Shown piece by piece: positions 62,486 to 64,000 of a stretch of DNA of 64,000 bases. The notes beneath the pieces were generated by a model. That model did not search any database. It was not told the origin of the DNA and was given only the letters and a program-made list of their open reading frames with translations. The number at the start of each line of letters is the position of its first letter. Position 1 is the stretch's first letter. The position numbers and the translations under genes were made by a program. The stretch comes from Phytoseiulus persimilis (lineage: Eukaryota > Arthropoda > Arachnida > Mesostigmata > Phytoseiidae): assembly GCA_037576195.1 (NCBI GenBank), contig CM075102.1:28764745-28828744 (forward strand), in the 5' to 3' direction.

Positions 62486-62776
62486 TTGCGGATGACAGTT
62501 TCCGCACTGTCCACCGATCGAGCGGAGCGAAACTACGCGTCGGTCTGTCAACGTGCCCGAGTGCGTACGGGAGTAATGCCGTCAACGAGCAAGAACAACG
62601 GTGGCAACTGCAACAAATATCGGTTCCTCCCCTATGCTGACCGGTCTTGCCACAAGCTGCGGGAGGGATGTACCGGGAGACCGATCGATGAGCAGGACTT
62701 CATCGTGGCCACTGCCACGCGCTGTGAGAGCCACAGGCGAACGAGGGATCGTTTGAACGCTCGCCGCATTAGCTGA
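62486..62776 (+). CDS. weak Kunitz-like cysteine pattern
   Basis: The frame reads CNKYRFLPYADRSCHKL, then REGCTGRPIDEQDF and TATRCESH, which resembles the second half of a Kunitz/BPTI domain (C...YRF...C-x6-GC-x-G...F...C). The last cysteine is replaced and the first half is not convincing. No signal peptide directly precedes it. Could be a decayed or incomplete exon, or chance. Confidence 0.15.
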   Translation: MRMTVSALSTDRAERNYASVCQRARVRTGVMPSTSKNNGGNCNKYRFLPYADRSCHKLREGCTGRPIDEQDFIVATATRCESHRRTRDRLNARRIS

Positions 62777-64000
62777 ATGGGGCCTCCGTGGCGATAGACA
62801 TCGTTAATCTGTCATACGAAGCTGTCAAAAGCATTTAGCACCAGTCTCCGAAAACGGTGAAGGTTCCAGAACGCTACAAGCCGCCCGAGAAGCGAGCGCG
62901 GCCACCGAGCAGTCTGTCAATATCCAGTGGAGTTCATCCGAGGTGAAACTCCGCGGGTTCAAGTGCATCCCGCCCTTTCCTATGATTAGTTCCCTCTCGA
63001 TAGATTCTTTCTCGGGCGGACTCTGCGGTCCAAGATGGAACATTGTATCTGATCGGATCGGCGGTCGAACTTTTCAGAGCGGAAACTAACGAAAGAACGA
63101 ACTCTCAAGACTTCTGTCTCGGTCGTCTATCTGAGACAACAAAAAACGGTCGACGCCCGGTAGTCAGCTCGCCGATTTTTGCAGCCGAAACTTGACGATC
63201 CACTTCGAACCCTTCCTTGTCAGCCGCGAGGATCTTTGTTTACCCGGGAATGGTGAACAGGAGGTGGATTGGAGCTGCGATTTCAGTCAGCGGCTCCCAG
63301 TAAGCGGGACAAAGATCAGAAGATTCGGTTGGAGAGGAAGTTTGACGCGGCGCTCAAATCCAGCGTCTGCTGACAGCCGAAGCAGCGAAGTAATCAAAGG
63401 CAAAGACAGACAAACAGAAGGGGAAAAAGGTCTCCGGACAAACCGTTCAGTTGGGCTCCACGGCGACGGCGGTAGCAACAAGCTACAGAAAGGTAGACGA
63501 CGGGCCAGAAATACCCCTAAAAAGCGTCTTTCTACAACTTTGTTTCAAGAGTGGATCACAGGAAGGGAACACGGTCACGTCTGTTGTGTCTTTTTCGCCT
63601 CCTATTGACTCAGCGAGTATAATCCTTCTTGCAGATTGGGGAGTCCGTAGCTCTTCCCGACGAAGAGGAAACGCTGACCCCATGAGTTTGTGATGGAACA
63701 CGAAGTCTGCTCTGACTCCTCCTAGGGTGTGGCCCTAACCATTGCTTCTCTGAGAGTACGAGATGCATCCTACAACCGTTCACGAAAATCTGTGATTGTC
63801 GCCAGGTTTCCATACCGGATCGCTACTCGATCAACGATAGTATCTCCGTTGCGCCTCTTCTAATTATTCGAGCTCACGGCAGCTCATCGAGTTACTCACG
63901 GATATCGATGCTACAGAGCATCGTGTCAATGAGTGTTGTGAGATGAAGGTACGATCTGTCGGGTTGTCAGACATTTCTTCCCGTTGAGTGTGACCCTAAA
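62777..64000. other. window end, unresolved open frames
   Basis: A plus frame at about 62808-63090 is open (APVSENGEGSRTLQAAREAS, then VKLRGFKCIPPFPMISS); another runs 63192-63608. Neither shows a known domain. No gene can be assigned before the window edge. Confidence 0.3.

Overview
The window is a nuclear contig of a small-genome arthropod, most likely a mite. The evidence is spliced protein-coding genes with GT-AG introns (many under 150 nt, two modelled at only 45-46 nt), roughly balanced base composition, genes on both strands with short spacers, an arthropod-type ionotropic receptor, and animal housekeeping genes (beta-tubulin, Rab7, COG8, SHQ1, ADSL, ATPAF1, TRMT10C/MRPP1, TRNAU1AP). 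There is no bacterial-style operon, CRISPR array, rRNA or convincing tRNA. Exon models were built by hand from open frames, splice sites and phase. Every named gene's exons join in frame, except the 3' part of TRNAU1AP.

Layout. 0-6.3 kb: TRNAU1AP-like (+), a secreted protein with a LolA-like look (-), Rab7 (-). 6.3-8.9 kb: no gene seen. 8.9-23.7 kb: a rearranged block around one intact 10-exon sodium/solute symporter of the SLC5 family (11.3-14.2 kb, -). At least three decayed partial SLC5 copies surround it (9.1-10.4, 18.6-19.3 and 19.6-20.7 kb), with tandem segmental duplications, TA-flanked TIR elements, an 8-bp-TSD hAT MITE, a nested LINE fragment, a hAT transposase remnant and two inserts that look like pieces of other genes (one a ZMAT2 zinc finger). 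23.8-26.1 kb: a small unknown ORF (-) and a divergent ionotropic receptor (+). 26.6-27.3 kb: a 620-bp hAT-like element. 28.2-34.7 kb: SHQ1 (+), unknown small ORFs, a kelch-like gene (+). 37.3-45.0 kb: COG8 (-), TRMT10C (-), ADSL (-). 45.1-46.0 kb: an inverted duplication of a 16-bp minisatellite. 46.8-52.7 kb: ATPAF1 (+) among coding-like exons that could not be named. 53.0-58.0 kb: beta-tubulin (-) with a 3.5-kb first intron. 58-64 kb: spliced coding-like exons (+) of an unrecognised gene, otherwise unresolved.

The named genes are unrelated housekeeping functions: tRNA and selenocysteine biology, vesicle traffic, H/ACA RNP assembly, purine synthesis, mitochondrial RNA processing and F1-ATPase assembly. 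I see no evidence that they form one system. The most unusual content is the SLC5 duplication block. There the intact gene serves as a pre-insertion reference, so mobile-element insertions and captured gene fragments can be read directly from the decayed copies.
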